From Cyrtodaria siliqua (taxonomy: Eukaryota; Mollusca; Bivalvia; Adapedonta; Hiatellidae), in NCBI GenBank assembly GCA_037043455.1, contig JAWPHD010003271.1:159669-223668 (forward strand): 64,000 nt of DNA, written 5' to 3'. The notes under the pieces are model-generated. The model was not told the DNA's origin. It saw only the letters and a list, made by a program, of their open reading frames with translations, and did no database searches. Position numbers and translations under genes: made by a program. Below are positions 11,088 to 22,537 of the stretch, one piece after another. How positions within the stretch are numbered: position 1 is the stretch's first letter; every line of letters starts with the position of its first letter.

Positions 11088-11756
11088 TCAATCTTGGTCC
11101 ACCGTGGAGGCTCTTTGAACTCGAAACCTCGTAACAGTCTGTCCCTTAACATGCGAAACTGACGGAAGGCGTTGTTTTCTTGTCCGAAGCATTGCCGTCG
11201 ACGGTCTTGGTGGCATCGGTGGAGCTTTCTTTGCTCCAGCATCTGGCATGTCTAAAGTTCTCACGGATCTATTCCGATATACGTAAATGAGAGTATATAC
11301 TAAGATAACCAGGCACAAAGATATACAACCAGGGTGAAATGATTTTCCAGTCTGTCCGGTTACAAACTCAGTACATGATCTATTCAATGGTTTCCAAACG
11401 TAGAACCAAAGTACTGCGGGTAGTGATATGTTGGTCGCTAGTCTGGCTAGTATCTTCACAAATGCAATGTCAAGCGGCCTAAGAATCGTTGCTTTCGGTA
11501 CAAAACGTTCGACAAAAATGACGTAACTGGATGCAAGCAAGAACATTGTGGCAAATGATGAACTTATCTGGAAAACGAACTTGTTGATCAACAGCTCCAA
11601 TAACCCAACATAAAATATCCACACAAACAGGAGCATGTGCCTACATCCGCCAAGTTTACCGAGGCTAGCGCCTATTTCATGTCCGATCACTGATAATGCA
11701 GTGTTCAGAACACTAAAACGAAATATAAAGTCCAGCATATTGCAGAGAATTGACAC
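11088..11756 (-). CDS. Multi-pass membrane protein of unknown function, 222 aa
   Basis: An uninterrupted 222-codon frame of high complexity, unlike the repeat-derived frames around it. Hydrophobic segments lie at about residues 8-25, 41-57, 66-82, 95-121 and 143-160. That is five likely membrane spans, with charged loops containing IGHEIGAS, FVERFVPKATILRP and YVWKPLNRSC. The last 60 residues are a soluble basic, proline-rich tail (APPMPPRPS, then RTRKQR). I chose the ATG at 11756 because the frame opens just upstream of the first hydrophobic segment; a second Met at residue 7 would also work. A TGACGTCA octamer lies 31 bp upstream. No introns are needed within the frame, so it may be a single-exon gene, the last exon of a longer one, or a retrocopy. 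The family is not recognised. Confidence 0.6.
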   Translation of the reverse strand: MSILCNMLDFIFRFSVLNTALSVIGHEIGASLGKLGGCRHMLLFVWIFYVGLLELLINKFVFQISSSFATMFLLASSYVIFVERFVPKATILRPLDIAFVKILARLATNISLPAVLWFYVWKPLNRSCTEFVTGQTGKSFHPGCISLCLVILVYTLIYVYRNRSVRTLDMPDAGAKKAPPMPPRPSTAMLRTRKQRLPSVSHVKGQTVTRFRVQRASTVDQD

Positions 11757-11786
11757 TCAGGCTCGTTCCAAGTAACGTAAACGTTA

Positions 11787-11794
11787 TGACGTCA
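11787..11794. promoter_or_regulatory. TGACGTCA site upstream of the membrane-protein ORF
   Basis: A perfect CRE-type palindrome 31 bp upstream of the minus-strand start at 11756, followed by AACGTT-rich sequence. The position suits a promoter element for that gene; function is inferred from the motif alone. Confidence 0.4.
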
Positions 11795-12240
11795 TCAGCG
11801 TGATCCCTGTACCCGCCAAAATGTCATTTATTAGACTGGTTTACAAAATGTACATTATTTCTCTCCTAAGTAAGGGGGAAAAGCTGAAACCAGTCTCAGT
11901 ACTTACAGCGCCATCTATCATGAATAATAATGGTGGACAACATGAAGCAGGTATGATAGTAACCCAGTTTGGACACTAAAACCGGGCTATCTACCGGCTG
12001 CAAATTTCTTGCTTTTCCGGCTGTTTTTGACGATTTCCTACCAGAAATGTTTATAAAAGTAATTATACGTGTGTTATTTATTGTCAAATGCCCCCAAAAA
12101 TAACAATTTAAAATCAGTTTAAACCAATCTACGGAGGAAGATTGTTTTCGAATATACGGCTTGAAAACGGTACAGTAAATTAGTGCACATAAACAAACAG
12201 TGTTTTTTGACTTAAGATATTGTAAACTGTTGTGCATCTA
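11795..12240. other. Intergenic DNA, no gene supported
   Basis: A 113-codon minus-strand frame (11896-12237) has no recognisable domain. Apart from that frame I see nothing here. Confidence 0.45.
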
Positions 12241-12942
12241 CTGTTTTTACTGTTGTTGATGTTGCTGTTGCTGCTGCTGATGATGATGTTACTGCTGCTG
12301 ATGATGTTGTTGATAATGATGGTGCTTATCTGCTGCTAACATTTTTGCTGCTGCTATTGATGCTGCTGCTGCTGATGATGAGGATTATCTGCTGCTAGTG
12401 TGTTTGCTGCTGCTACTGCTGATGCTTATCTGCTGCTAATGTTTTTGCTACTGCTGCTGCTGCTGATGATGATGATGATGCTTATCTGCTGCTACTGCTG
12501 CTGCTGATGATGCTGCTTTTTTTGCTGCTGCTAGTGCTGCTGCTGCTGATGATGATGATGATGCTTATCTGCTGCTACTGTTTTTGCTGCTGCTGCTGTT
12601 GATGATGATGCTTATCTGCTGCTACTGTTTTCGCTACTGCTGCTGCTGCTGCTGATGATGATGATGATGATTCTTATCTGCTCTACTGGTTTTGTTGCTA
12701 CTGGTGATACTGCTACTGTTTTTGCTTCTGCTGCTGCTGCTGCTGTTGCTGATGCTTATCTGCTGCTACTGTTTTTCTGCTGCTACTTCTGCTGATGATG
12801 ATGATGCTTATCTGCTGCTTCTCTTGTTGCTGCTGCTGCTGCTGCTGATGATGATGATGCTTATGTGCTGCTACTATTTTTGCTGTTTTGTTGCTGCTGC
12901 TGCTGCTGATGATGATGATGCTTATCTGCTGCTACTATTTTT

Positions 12943-13003
<61 letters not shown>

Positions 13004-13559
13004 TTGTTGATGATGTTTATCTGCTGCTACTGTTTTGATGCTGCTGCTGCTGATGTTGCTGTTGCTGCTGATGTTGCTGCTGCTGCTGATGATGATGATG
13101 GTGATATTTTATGATGATGATGATCCTTGAGACAGTGGTGTTATGCTGCTGCTGCTGAGTTGATTGTGATGCTGAATATGGAGACTGGTGAAGGTGGTGT
13201 TGTGGTTGTGGAAATGCTGCAGGTAATGATGATGATGCTGATGCTTATCTGCTGCTAATATTTTCGCTACTGCTGCTGCTGCTGATGACGATGATGATGA
13301 TTCTTATCTGCTGCTGTCTTTGTTGCTGCTGGTGATACTGCTACTGTTTTTCCTGCTGCTGCTACTGTTGCTGATAATGATGATGCTAATCGGCTGCTAC
13401 TGTTTTTGCTGCTGCTACTGCTGCTGCTGATGATGATAATGCGTATCTGCTGCTACTCTTTTTGCTGCTGCTACTGCTGCTGCTGCTGATGATGATGATG
13501 CTTATCTGCTGCTACTGTTTTTGCTCTGCTGCTGCTGTTGTAGTTACTGTGGCTGCCGC

Positions 13560-13590
<31 letters not shown>

Positions 13591-13639
13591 TATGATGATA
13601 CTTATCTACTGCTACTGTTTTTGCTGTTGTTGCTGCTGC

Positions 13640-13671
<32 letters not shown>

Positions 13672-14180
13672 CTGCTGATGATGATGATGATGATGATGAT
13701 GCTGATTATATACTGCTAATGTTTTTGCTGCTGCTACTGCTGCTGCTGATGATGATGATGATGCTTATCTGCTGCTACTCTTTTTGCTGCTGCTACTGCT
13801 GCTGCTGCTGCTGATGATGATGATGCTTATCTGCTGCTACTCTTTTTGCTGCTGCTACTGCTGCTGCTACTGCTGCTGCTGATGATGATGATGATGATGC
13901 TTATCTGCTGCTACTCTTTTTGCTGCTGCTACTGCTGCTGCTGCTGATGATGATGATGATGCTTATCTGCTGCTACTGTTTTTGCTCCTCCTGTTGCTGT
14001 TGTAGCTGCTGCTGCTGATGATGATGAGGATGCTATGATAATGATGATGATGCTTATCTGTTGCTACTGTTTTTGCTGCTGCTGTTGTTGTAGTTATTGC
14101 GGCTGCCGCCGCTGCTGCTGCTGCTGATGATTATGATGATACTTATCTACTGCTACTGTTTTTGCTGTTGTTGTTGCTGC

Positions 14181-14212
<32 letters not shown>

Positions 14213-14820
14213 ATGAAGATGATGACGATGATTATGATGATACTTATCTACTGCTACTGTTTTTGCTGTTGCTGCTGCTGATGTTGCTGTTGCTGCTGAT
14301 GTTGCTGCTGCTGCTGATGATGAAGATGATGATGGTGATATTTTATGATGATGATGATCCTTGAGACAGTGATGTTATGCTGCTGCTGCTGAGATGATTG
14401 TGATGCTGAATATGGAGACTAGTGAAGGTGGTATTGTGGTTGTGGAAATGCTGCAGTTGATGATGATGATGATGATACTGCTGCTGCTGTTGCTGCTACG
14501 GCTGCTGCTACTGGAGATGCGGCTGCTGCTGCTTATAACAATATGCTGTTGCTACTGCTGCTGCTATTGCTGCTAAGGATTATGATGATGATGATGATGA
14601 TGGAGACTGTGTTGATGTTGTGGAAATGCTTCTGCTGCTGATGATGATGATGATGATGATAATGATGATGATGACGATGATGCTTTGCTGTGTTTTGCTG
14701 CTGCTGCTGTTGCTACTGCTGCTGTTGTTGCAGATGATGATGATCATCATCATCATGGAGACATTTTTTAGTTGTGAGAATACTTCTGCTACTGCTGTTG
14801 CTGATGATAATGCAGACTAT
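12241..14820 (+). repeat. Compound CTG/ATG trinucleotide array with embedded TTATCTGCTGCTACTGTTTT units
   Basis: About 2.6 kb of alternating CTG and ATG runs, organised into 45-75 bp units around the linker GCTTATCTGCTGCTACTGTT followed by TTTGCTGCTGCT. ATG runs expand to about 18 copies near 12955-13002. A 13-kb block (GAGACAGTGGTGTTATGCTG and onward, near 13130) recurs near 14365, so there is also a ~1.2-kb internal duplication. Because stops are excluded from pure CTG/ATG repeats, long Leu/Met/Asp/Ala frames appear; they are not genes. The reverse complement of the same unit builds the array at 29.5-32.9 kb. Confidence 0.92.
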
Positions 14821-14832
14821 GATTGTTTGTTT

Positions 14833-15175
14833 TTAGCGCGGCGTCCGTCGTCCGTCCGTCCGTCCGTCCGTAAACTTTTTTTTGTGGCGACTACTCCTCT
14901 GAAACTGCTTGACGAATTTTCATGGAGCTTCACAGGAATGTTGCTCATGATGTCTAGTTGATCCTAGCACAAATTCAGGTCGGCCGGTGATTCAAGATGG
15001 CCGCCACGGCTAAAAATAGATTCTAAAAATGCGATATTGTGGCGACTACTCAAAAACCATAAGTGATATTGATTTGAAACCTTTACCAAAATGACTGGCA
15101 CGACTTTGGATGTCAAATATGGCCGCCAGCGGCCATCTTTGTTTACATAGAGTTATATAGGCTGTTCTTTCGTTG
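14833..15175 (+). mobile_element. Interspersed repeat with (CCGT)n head
   Basis: Starts with GCGCGGCGTCCGTCGTCCGT and more CCGT units. Then comes GTGGCGACTACTCCTC, repeated in shortened form at about 15039 (GTGGCGACTACTC), and two ATGGCCGCCA words. No ORF. It splits the trinucleotide array (CTG repeats resume at 15182), so it is an insertion into that array. The repeat type resembles sequences common in molluscan genomes; class unknown. Confidence 0.55.
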
Positions 15176-15181
15176 TGGAAA

Positions 15182-15229
<48 letters not shown>

Positions 15230-15292
15230 TACTCCTCTGATGCTGTTGTTGTTGCTGTTGCTGCTGTTGTTGCTGCTGCTCCTGCTGAGATG
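15182..15292 (+). repeat. CTG/TTG trinucleotide tract, remnant of the split array
   Basis: Mostly CTG with TTG interruptions, continuing the composition of 12.2-14.8 kb beyond the inserted repeat. Confidence 0.85.
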
Positions 15293-15329
15293 ATAATGAT
15301 GATCTAATATATTTATGAGGAGTCTGAAG

Positions 15330-15845
15330 ATGGGTAAAACATCCTTACAGAATATGCATGTATATATACAAACATCGTCGATTTCTGTATGCTACCGGGT
15401 TTGCTACCTGATCCTGGTAGATAAGTAAACTCAACTTAGGATTTGCATGCATGCCACACTTTTATATATATAAGGATTAAATAAACACGTCGCTTATTTA
15501 TGTATTCAACCGGGCTTGCTACCGGATCTTATATATTGGAATTGGGCAGATATGTAAACTGAAATTAAGGAGTGCATGTCACAAATATAGACGTATAAAA
15601 GGAGAATCTAGAAATACTCCCTACTTGTGTATAAAATAGGGTTTTCAACGGGGCCACACATATAGATAAAATAATAAAATACAAACACTTTATATGGGTA
15701 AACTCACTATCGGGTTTGCATGAATGCAGAATATATAGATATAGCAGAATGCTACAGGATGTTATATATTGATACCGGTTAGATTTGTAAACTCACTTTA
15801 GGGATTGCAATCATATGTGACACATATAGATATGGGCCACACTTA
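15330..15845 (+). repeat. Diverged satellite units, plus orientation
   Basis: Three or four degenerate units carry the core ACCGGGCTTGCTACCGGATC (perfect near 15509) and a following TATATATTG..GGCAGATATGTAAACT block. They are the outermost, most decayed members of the family seen at 17.8-18.7, 20.1-22.3 and 24.4-28.3 kb. Confidence 0.75.
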
Positions 15846-15859
15846 AAAATATAGTGTTT

Positions 15860-17480
15860 GCCCTTTCACGATCGACACGAAAATATGGCCCTATCAAGTA
15901 TGTTTTTCCCATTCTAAGAACATCTTTACTGCACCCCGTAGTACCTTAATTAGGCAAGACGGATACAAATATCGGACAGGGAAAGCAGCATTCAAGGACG
16001 ACAGTCAACCATAAAACACAAAAACAAACACGCAGACAAACGAGAAGGCAAAAGTAATAAAACATGCAAGCGACATCACAAACACAAAAGGGTTGACAAT
16101 AGGGCTACCGCCTTGGAACGGTCAGTGGCAACAAAGGCCACTGGGGGTTTAAACCGGTTTTAGGGAGCACCAAACCTCACTCTTACCCTACTGTCATCCC
16201 ATTAAAACAGGACAGTGTAAATAAAGAAATCCCCGCCATGAACTAATCTCTAACCAACAAGGCAGCATCAATAGGCAATATAAGTAAAACACAAATATGC
16301 TCGTGTAAATATAATACAAAAAACAATAGCCTAGAAAGCCACAATGAAGGTACTCAATGACTTGACAGAAGCCAGAGCAACAAGAGAATAAACCATTAAG
16401 GGCACGACAGGAAAGATCATAGACAAACATCAAACGCCACCGTCCCAATGGGATTTAGGTAGGCGTCATCATAGGGTCCACAGCCTGTCCGGTCATCGTA
16501 CAATTAAAGAGGAAAGCATAGTGGCGAACTGTAAAAGGGTCCACCACCAAGCATGCAGTACGTTGCAAAATGATAGGGTCATAACCTCTTTTGATAAACT
16601 TTTTAACAAGTTTAACAAAGATAGTATAAAAGTGATCATGACCAAGAATCTTACGAAGTTTATAAATCACATCACCATAGAAGTCAGGTTGTGATAGTCC
16701 TTGTCGCAGAAGAGTCCTTAAATTACTTTTATATTTGGAAAGAAGATCAGGGTTACGATAATAATGTTTTGCAAAGGTTTTACGAAGTTTATGGTAACGG
16801 TAACCCTGATTGAGTAGCTTTTTAGTTATACAAAGATTACGAATATTAAAGTCCTCAACTCGAGTACAAGCTCTTGAAAAACGAATAAGTTGAGACACAT
16901 ATACCCCATAAGAAGTTGCTCGGGGAACATCCCCATCCAAGTGGGTGTAATTAACAATGTCAAAATTAAAATCATCTCTCTTGTCATAGATTTTGCTAAT
17001 TATTTGACCATTTTCAATCGAGAGATCTAAATCAAGAAAAGAAGCGTTATTATCAGATATATTAGCTTTATTAAGCTGAAGTTCTTTAGGATAAATATTA
17101 TGAACCATATTTGGAAAGAAAGGGTTGTCAATGTTCAGTATGTCATCCAGATACCGAGAGATGTCATTAAAAGCTTCAATAACATCTGCCTGGGTATCTG
17201 GTGAAAGACTCAACATGAAATCCCTTTCATAGCAAAATAAAAACAAATCTGCGACAAGTGGTGCACAGTTCGTACCCATAGGGATACCAACAATTTGTCT
17301 ATAAACGGTGGTACCATACCTGAAGAAAATATTATCTAATAGAAAGATGAGTGCTTTACAAACTTCATAGCAAGTCCACATAGTATAGATGTGACGGAAA
17401 GCCGCCAGTTCTACGATGTGTAACATACATTGTACACGCTTGCGTTTTAAATGCCTCTGTTTATAATTTTTCATTTGCAT
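15860..17480 (-). mobile_element. 5'-truncated retroelement with Penelope-like reverse transcriptase, copy 1
   Basis: The reverse-transcriptase frame (16455-17480) is followed on the minus strand by ~570 bp of 3' untranslated sequence. That sequence is shared in outline with the copies at 20925-21545 and 49055-50080 (for example the CTTGGAACGGTCAGT block near 16112). Satellite units flank it on both sides, so it inserted into the satellite. Exact ends are approximate. Confidence 0.65.
16455..17480 (-). pseudogene. Reverse transcriptase C-terminal half (Penelope-like or related)
   Basis: A 341-codon open frame. VGIPMGTNCAP at residues 64-74 and RYLDDI at 109-114 match motifs B and C of reverse transcriptases; D112 and D113 are the catalytic aspartates. 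Downstream come SFLDLDLSI, KIYDKRDDF, YGVYVSQLIRF and a basic region. The fingers and palm motifs that should precede motif B are missing, so the enzyme is N-terminally truncated although the frame is intact. The closest match I can name is the Penelope-like lineage, which has similar FLDV/FLDL and FLDD/YLDD spacing; no GIY-YIG endonuclease is visible. It was presumably deposited by 5'-truncated retrotransposition. Confidence 0.7.
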
Positions 17481-17794
17481 ATTGCATTGAATGCATGTGT
17501 TAAAAGCTCTACTTTAATGTTACAGCCATTTTTCTTGTTGCTCTATTTGTATTTCAAGTCAACACTGGTGATAATAGTCATATATTCTGCCAACATGGCT
17601 AAAACAATTAAAAAAGTCAATATGTTTAAACATTTTTAACGATTGTTTCATATATTAATCATGCCAATTAATTAAGTTGATCAATGAAAATACCATTGTT
17701 TTTCTTTTCATTTTATTAAATTTTGCTTTTTAACAAATAAAATAAAATATGTGCCTCCCAGCATACCTAAATTTGAAATTAGGGTCGGGAAAGT

Positions 17795-18679
17795 GCAAAC
17801 AGTCCTAGTCAGATCAGTGGTTCTAAAACAATGGTCAATGTTTTATCGATTTTCCTAAATACATGGATGATGCCATATATTGATACTGGGTATATGGGTT
17901 AAATAGAGTTTAGGTTTGCATATCTATCTGACACCGTTATTAGAAGAACATACTTACACCGCTCATTTCGGTATTCTACCGGGCTTGCTACCGGATCTTA
18001 TATATTGATACCGGGTAGATGGGTTAACAGAGTTTAGGGTCTGCATATCTATCTGACACATACATATATTAGTAAAACATACTTACACAGCCTACTTTGG
18101 TATTTTACTATGCTTTATACCCATATTTGGGTATTCGATCGGGCTTCCTACCGGGTTATATATATTTATTATATATATTATATAGTAAGCGGGAGAGGTC
18201 ACTACTTGCTTTGCACACGTACAGATATAAGGGTATAAGGGAAATCAAGCATTCCATATTTGGGTTTTCGACCGGGCTTGCTACCGAATCATATATATTT
18301 ATAGGGAGTAAACGGGAGAGGTCCCTATTGGCTTTACTCACTTACAGGTATAAGGGGAAATCAAGCACTCCATATTTGGGTAATCGACCGGGCTTGCTAC
18401 CGGATGATATTTATTTATACCGAGTAGACGGGAGAGGTCCCTATTGGCTTTGCTCACTTACAGGTGTAAGAGAAATCAAGCACCCCGTTTTGGGGTATTC
18501 GACCGGGCTTGCTACCGGATCATATATATTTATACCGAGTAGACTGGATAGGTAACTACTGGCTTTGCTCAAGTACAGGTATAAAGGAAATAATTTGGGT
18601 ATTTGACCAGTCTTGCTACCGGATCATAAATATGTATACCGAGTACACGGGCGAGGTCACTATTGGCTTTGCTCACTTA
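17795..18679 (+). repeat. Satellite array, plus orientation
   Basis: About seven units of 110-145 bp, each with ACCGGGCTTGCTACCGGATC or close. Two subfamilies meet here. One continues GATGGGTTAA.AGAGTTTAGGG (left part). The other continues GTAGACGGGAGAGGTC.CTATTGGCTTTGCTC (right part). A 152-codon frame across 18097-18555 simply reads through the repeat. Confidence 0.88.
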
Positions 18680-19472
18680 TTGTAGTAATAATAAGAAGAA
18701 TAATAATAATAATTGAAATCCGAAAGGATATTATTTTCCAATAACTAATCATTACAAAAGTTTTAAATTGTGTGTAAGTAAATGGAAATATCATGTTGTA
18801 ACGTTTTTATTTTTATTTTTTGACATAGAATATATGCAATTATTGTATATACACATCTGCATTATCTATGCATTGTCTTAAAGTTTGGTTTTGCTTTGTG
18901 TTTCAGAATAAACAATACACAATATATACTCAGTTGCATTGTATATGCAAAAACATTTGGCTATGTTTGATTGTGCTATGATATATGCAATGAAATAGAT
19001 TCACTTGAATTATATCCTAGACGATACATTGTGCAACGCCACATGTATTTTGTTGTAATCGTCATGATGAGTTATGTATTATTTGTTTGTTTAGTGCTTG
19101 AAATCTTTATCAGATGATATATATAAATATATATATATATAAACTGAAAACATGATAGTTACATATTGCATTTAAATACATGTCTTTATATGTTTATAGT
19201 CATGTGTATGAAAATTATATAAAACAATATTCATAATTCGTAAAATAGAAATGTAAAATAAAATAAAATATAAATATTTACAAAGATGCAATGTCCATGG
19301 AATGTGAATTTTAATCTCACGTGGGCTTACTCATATTGTGTATTACATAGTGAAAGACTGTGTGTATAAAATAGATGATTAAATGATATGAAAATATTTA
19401 TACCATCTTCTCCATATGTACATTTGTTTATGTTGTTTCATTTCGTATTACCTGTCATTGTATTGTGTTAAC
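18680..19472. other. AT-rich spacer with microsatellites, no gene seen
   Basis: Contains a TAA/AAT tract (18682-18712), an AT-dinucleotide tract (19118-19141) and AAATA-rich runs near 19255-19275. No ORF or RNA gene recognised. This is the approximate centre of the mirror-image satellite domain. Confidence 0.5.
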
Positions 19473-19700
19473 TATTTGTATCCTCACAGGCCTTAAGGCC
19501 TATTGGAATTTTGAATAAAACATATACTAATATCTTCATTTCAAGAGGATAACATATTTGGCTACATATGGTCCTCAGACAAAATATAATATGTTTACAG
19601 TTTATACAAACATAATTAAAACAATGGAACAAAAATAATAAAATGTCTAGAAACTTCATGATTTTCCTAAAAGGCTTGTATTTGAGATACATTGATTAAA
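19473..19700 (-). mobile_element. Retroelement 3' end fragment, minus orientation
   Basis: The reverse complement matches 24122-24320: the same order of GTATCTCAAATA, AAATCATGAAGTTTCTAGAC, TGTCTGAGGACCATATG and GTAGCCAAATATG. It ends at TTGAAAT(G)AAGATAT. The layout (GTCTGAGGACC..CTCTTGAAATAAAG) resembles the 3' ends of LINE-type elements in this window. Confidence 0.7.
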
Positions 19701-20104
19701 GTGGGTACATCAGGCTTTTCATATGGGTCTAGGGTCCGAGTGGTATATTTGTGCCTTAAAATACATCCGTATTTTTTAAAAATAAATATGATAATTTCGG
19801 TTTTAACTATTTCATTATTGCAACAAAAACTCTAATATTGCAATAAAGGATGTTTCACTTAAGACCTTATGTTTATTGACATTAAAAGTAATGTCAAAGG
19901 TTTTAACTACCCGTTACGACCTTTATGCACACATATGTTTGTAATTGGCAATGTGTTGTATGTACAATGCATGCACATGTGCGTGCGTGCGTGCATGTCA
20001 TGTATGAATGTATGCATGTATGCATGCATGTATGTATGCGACCCTTTAATACTGGGGCCTCGATATGCACACGCCAATCTACCAGATATTAATATCTAAG
20101 ATTC
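19701..20104. other. AT-rich spacer with TGCA/TGTA repeat
   Basis: GTGCGTGCGTGCATGTCATG and further ATGTATGCATG repeats occupy 19980-20040. No gene seen. Confidence 0.5.
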
Positions 20105-20924
20105 GGTAGTTAGCCCGGTGGAATTCACTAATAGTGAACTCTCCTGTGTACTCTGTATAAATATATCATATCAGGTAGCAAGCCCGGTAGAATACATAAA
20201 TATGGAGTACTTCACTTCCCTTATATCTATAAGTGTGCAAACGCACACATAGTGAACTCTCCTGTATAAATATATCAGATCAGGTAGCAAGCCCGGTAGA
20301 ATGCCCAAATACAGAGTGCTTCATTTCCCTTGTATCTATTAGTGCGCAAACGTACTAATATGTACTCTCCTGTGTACTCTGTATAAATAGATAAGATTAG
20401 ATAGTAAACCAGGTAGAATACCCAAATATGGAGTGCTTCACTTCCCTTATATCTAATAGTGCGCAAACGCTCTAATAGTAAACTCTCCTGTATACTCTGT
20501 ATAAATAGATAAGATCAGGTAGCAAGCCCGGTAGAATACCCAAATATGGAGTGCTTCATTTCCCTTATATCTATAAGTGTGCAAACACACTAATAGTGAA
20601 CTCTCCTGTGTACGCTGTATAAATATATCAAATCAGGTAGCAAACCGGGTAGAATACCCAAATATGGAGTGCTTCATTTCCCTTATATCTATAAGTGTGA
20701 ACGCACTAATAGTGAACTCTCCTGTGTACTCTGTGTACATATATATAAGATAAATGTAGACGATAAACTCATTTAATCTACTAGCCGGTATCAATACATA
20801 ATATTCGTTAGCAAACCTGATGGAATACAAAAGTAGGCGGTTCGAATGTATATATGTCTATATTGATATCTGATATCAATATATAAGATCCGGTAGCAAG
20901 CCCGGTAGCAAAATGAGATATAGG
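20105..20924 (-). repeat. Satellite array, minus orientation, block 1
   Basis: Six to seven units spaced about 108-118 bp, each with GGTAGCAAGCCCGGTAGAAT followed by CCAAATATGGAGTGCTTCA. This is the reverse complement of the plus-oriented block at 17.8-18.7 kb. A subtype with GTGCGCAAACGCACTAATAG is specific to this block and 21.8-22.0 kb. Confidence 0.88.
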
Positions 20925-21545
20925 GTCCTATAGAAACCACAGCGTCCGAACGCAATGGCATCGCAGGTCCGCACTGTACTGTAAACAAGGAATTAATTAT
21001 ACAATGAAGGAGACAAAATACAACAGAAAGGGTGGTGAAGACAGGGTTATCGACTTGGAACGGTCAGTAGACAATAAGGCCTACAGGTTAGCTTGAATCG
21101 ATTTTATGTGTACACAATCATTGCTATTATCCTGTCTTCAGCGCCCAAATAGACAGTGTAAACAAAACTACATCCCATCAAAAGGAATTCTCTAACAATA
21201 AAGTCCACATCCAGAGAAAATAACAAAAGAAACACTAAGATGTTGTTGTAAAGCTATATAAAATATAAAATAAGAAACATCTCAGGATGTATCCAGAATT
21301 GTACTGAACAATCACAGCAGTTGCAGCCAAAGGGAAAACCAATCTAGGGTACGACCGACCAGAAAATCCAAGGGACGAAAGCTCATGTACCTACCTCCCT
21401 TGGTCGGGGTTTCAGTAGGTGCAATCATAGAGTCCCAAGAGGTTGTCCAGTCATCGCACAAGGGAAAAGTGAAGCGTAGTGACTGACTGTAGAGGGGTCA
21501 ATCACTAAACATGCAGACTGCCAGTGCGTTGTATACTAATACCAA
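20925..21545 (-). pseudogene. Retroelement 3' fragment, copy 2 of the Penelope-like family
   Basis: On the minus strand 21545 to about 21425 encodes the last ~30 residues of the same reverse transcriptase (ACLVIDPSTVSHYAS, then CAMTGQPLGTL and stop). It is followed by ~500 bp of 3' untranslated sequence ending in ACGCTGTGGTTTCTATAGGA and CCCTATATCTC. It interrupts the satellite. Similarity to 49500-50080 is high across the whole fragment. Confidence 0.8.
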
Positions 21546-22337
21546 ACTAGACGGTATATGTTTTTCTAATATATATATGTGTCAGATATATGTATGCATA
21601 CCCTAAACTTAGTTAACCCATATACCCGGTATCAATATATAATATCCGGTAGCAAGCCCGCTAGAATACCAAACTAGGCGGTGTATGTTTTTCTTATATC
21701 TATATGTGTCAGATATATATGCATACCCTAAACTCAGTTAACCCATATTTACCCGGTATCAATATATAATATCCGGTAGCAAGCCCGGTAGAATACATAA
21801 ATATGGAGTACTTCACTTCCCTTATATCTATAAGTGTGCAAACGCACACATAGTGAACTCTCCTGTATAAATATATCAGATCAGGTAGCAAGCCCGGTAG
21901 AATGCCAAAATATAGAGTGCTTCATTTCCCTTGTATCTATTAGTGCGCAAACGTACTAATATGTACTCTCCTGTGTACTCTGTATAAATAGATAAGATTA
22001 GATAGCAAGCCCAGTCGAATACCCAAATATGGGGTGCTTGATTTCCATTATATCTATAAGTGAGCGAAGCCAATAGTGACCTCTCCTGTCTACTCATTAT
22101 AAATATATATGATCCGGTAGCAAGCCTGGTCGAATACACAAATATGGTGTGATTGATTTCCCTTATACCTGTATGTGAGCAAAGTCAATAGTGAACTCTC
22201 CTGTCTACTCATTATAAATATATATGATCCGGTAGCAAGCCTGGTCGAATACACAAACATGGAGTGCTTGATTTCCATTATATATATAGTTGAACAAGGC
22301 CAATAATGACCTCTCCCATCTACCTTTATAGATAAAG
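21546..22337 (-). repeat. Satellite array, minus orientation, block 2
   Basis: Resumes immediately after the inserted fragment with TACCAAACTAG.CGGTATATG units. It then moves into units with TGGGGTGCTTGATTTCC and GTGAGC(G/A)AAG(C/T)CAATAGTGA. The segment 21780-22010 repeats 20165-20395 almost exactly, evidence of a long-range duplication. Confidence 0.88.
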
Positions 22338-22512
22338 GTGTAATGAATATAATACACTGGAATACACCAACAAATTTTATTTTCACAGAGTTCCCTCAGC
22401 CGTTTTAGAAAGTTCCTGGGCCCATTTTGATGGAGGGTTTCTCTGTTTTATGAAATAATATGAAAGCCACATAGTAATAAAACTAGACTAATTAAACTGT
22501 ATATAATTGATT

Positions 22513-22537
22513 GGGGGGGGGGGGGGGGGGGGGGGGG
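22513..22537 (+). repeat. Uninterrupted run of 25 G
   Basis: A homopolymer G tract on the plus strand, able to form a G-quadruplex and likely length-polymorphic. Confidence 0.95.

Noticed and set aside
11896..12237. 113-codon minus-strand frame next to the trinucleotide array
   Set aside because: No domain, unremarkable composition and its start abuts the repeat. It could be an exon but nothing supports it.
12692..14961. Leu/Met/Asp-rich frames in the left trinucleotide array
   Set aside because: Same reason: CTG/ATG repeat composition, no domain, and the frames end wherever a linker introduces a stop.
18097..18555. 152-codon frame with repeated FSTGLAT and SIFG motifs
   Set aside because: It reads through consecutive satellite monomers; the peptide period equals the DNA period. 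Similar frames occur on the minus strand of the inverted blocks.
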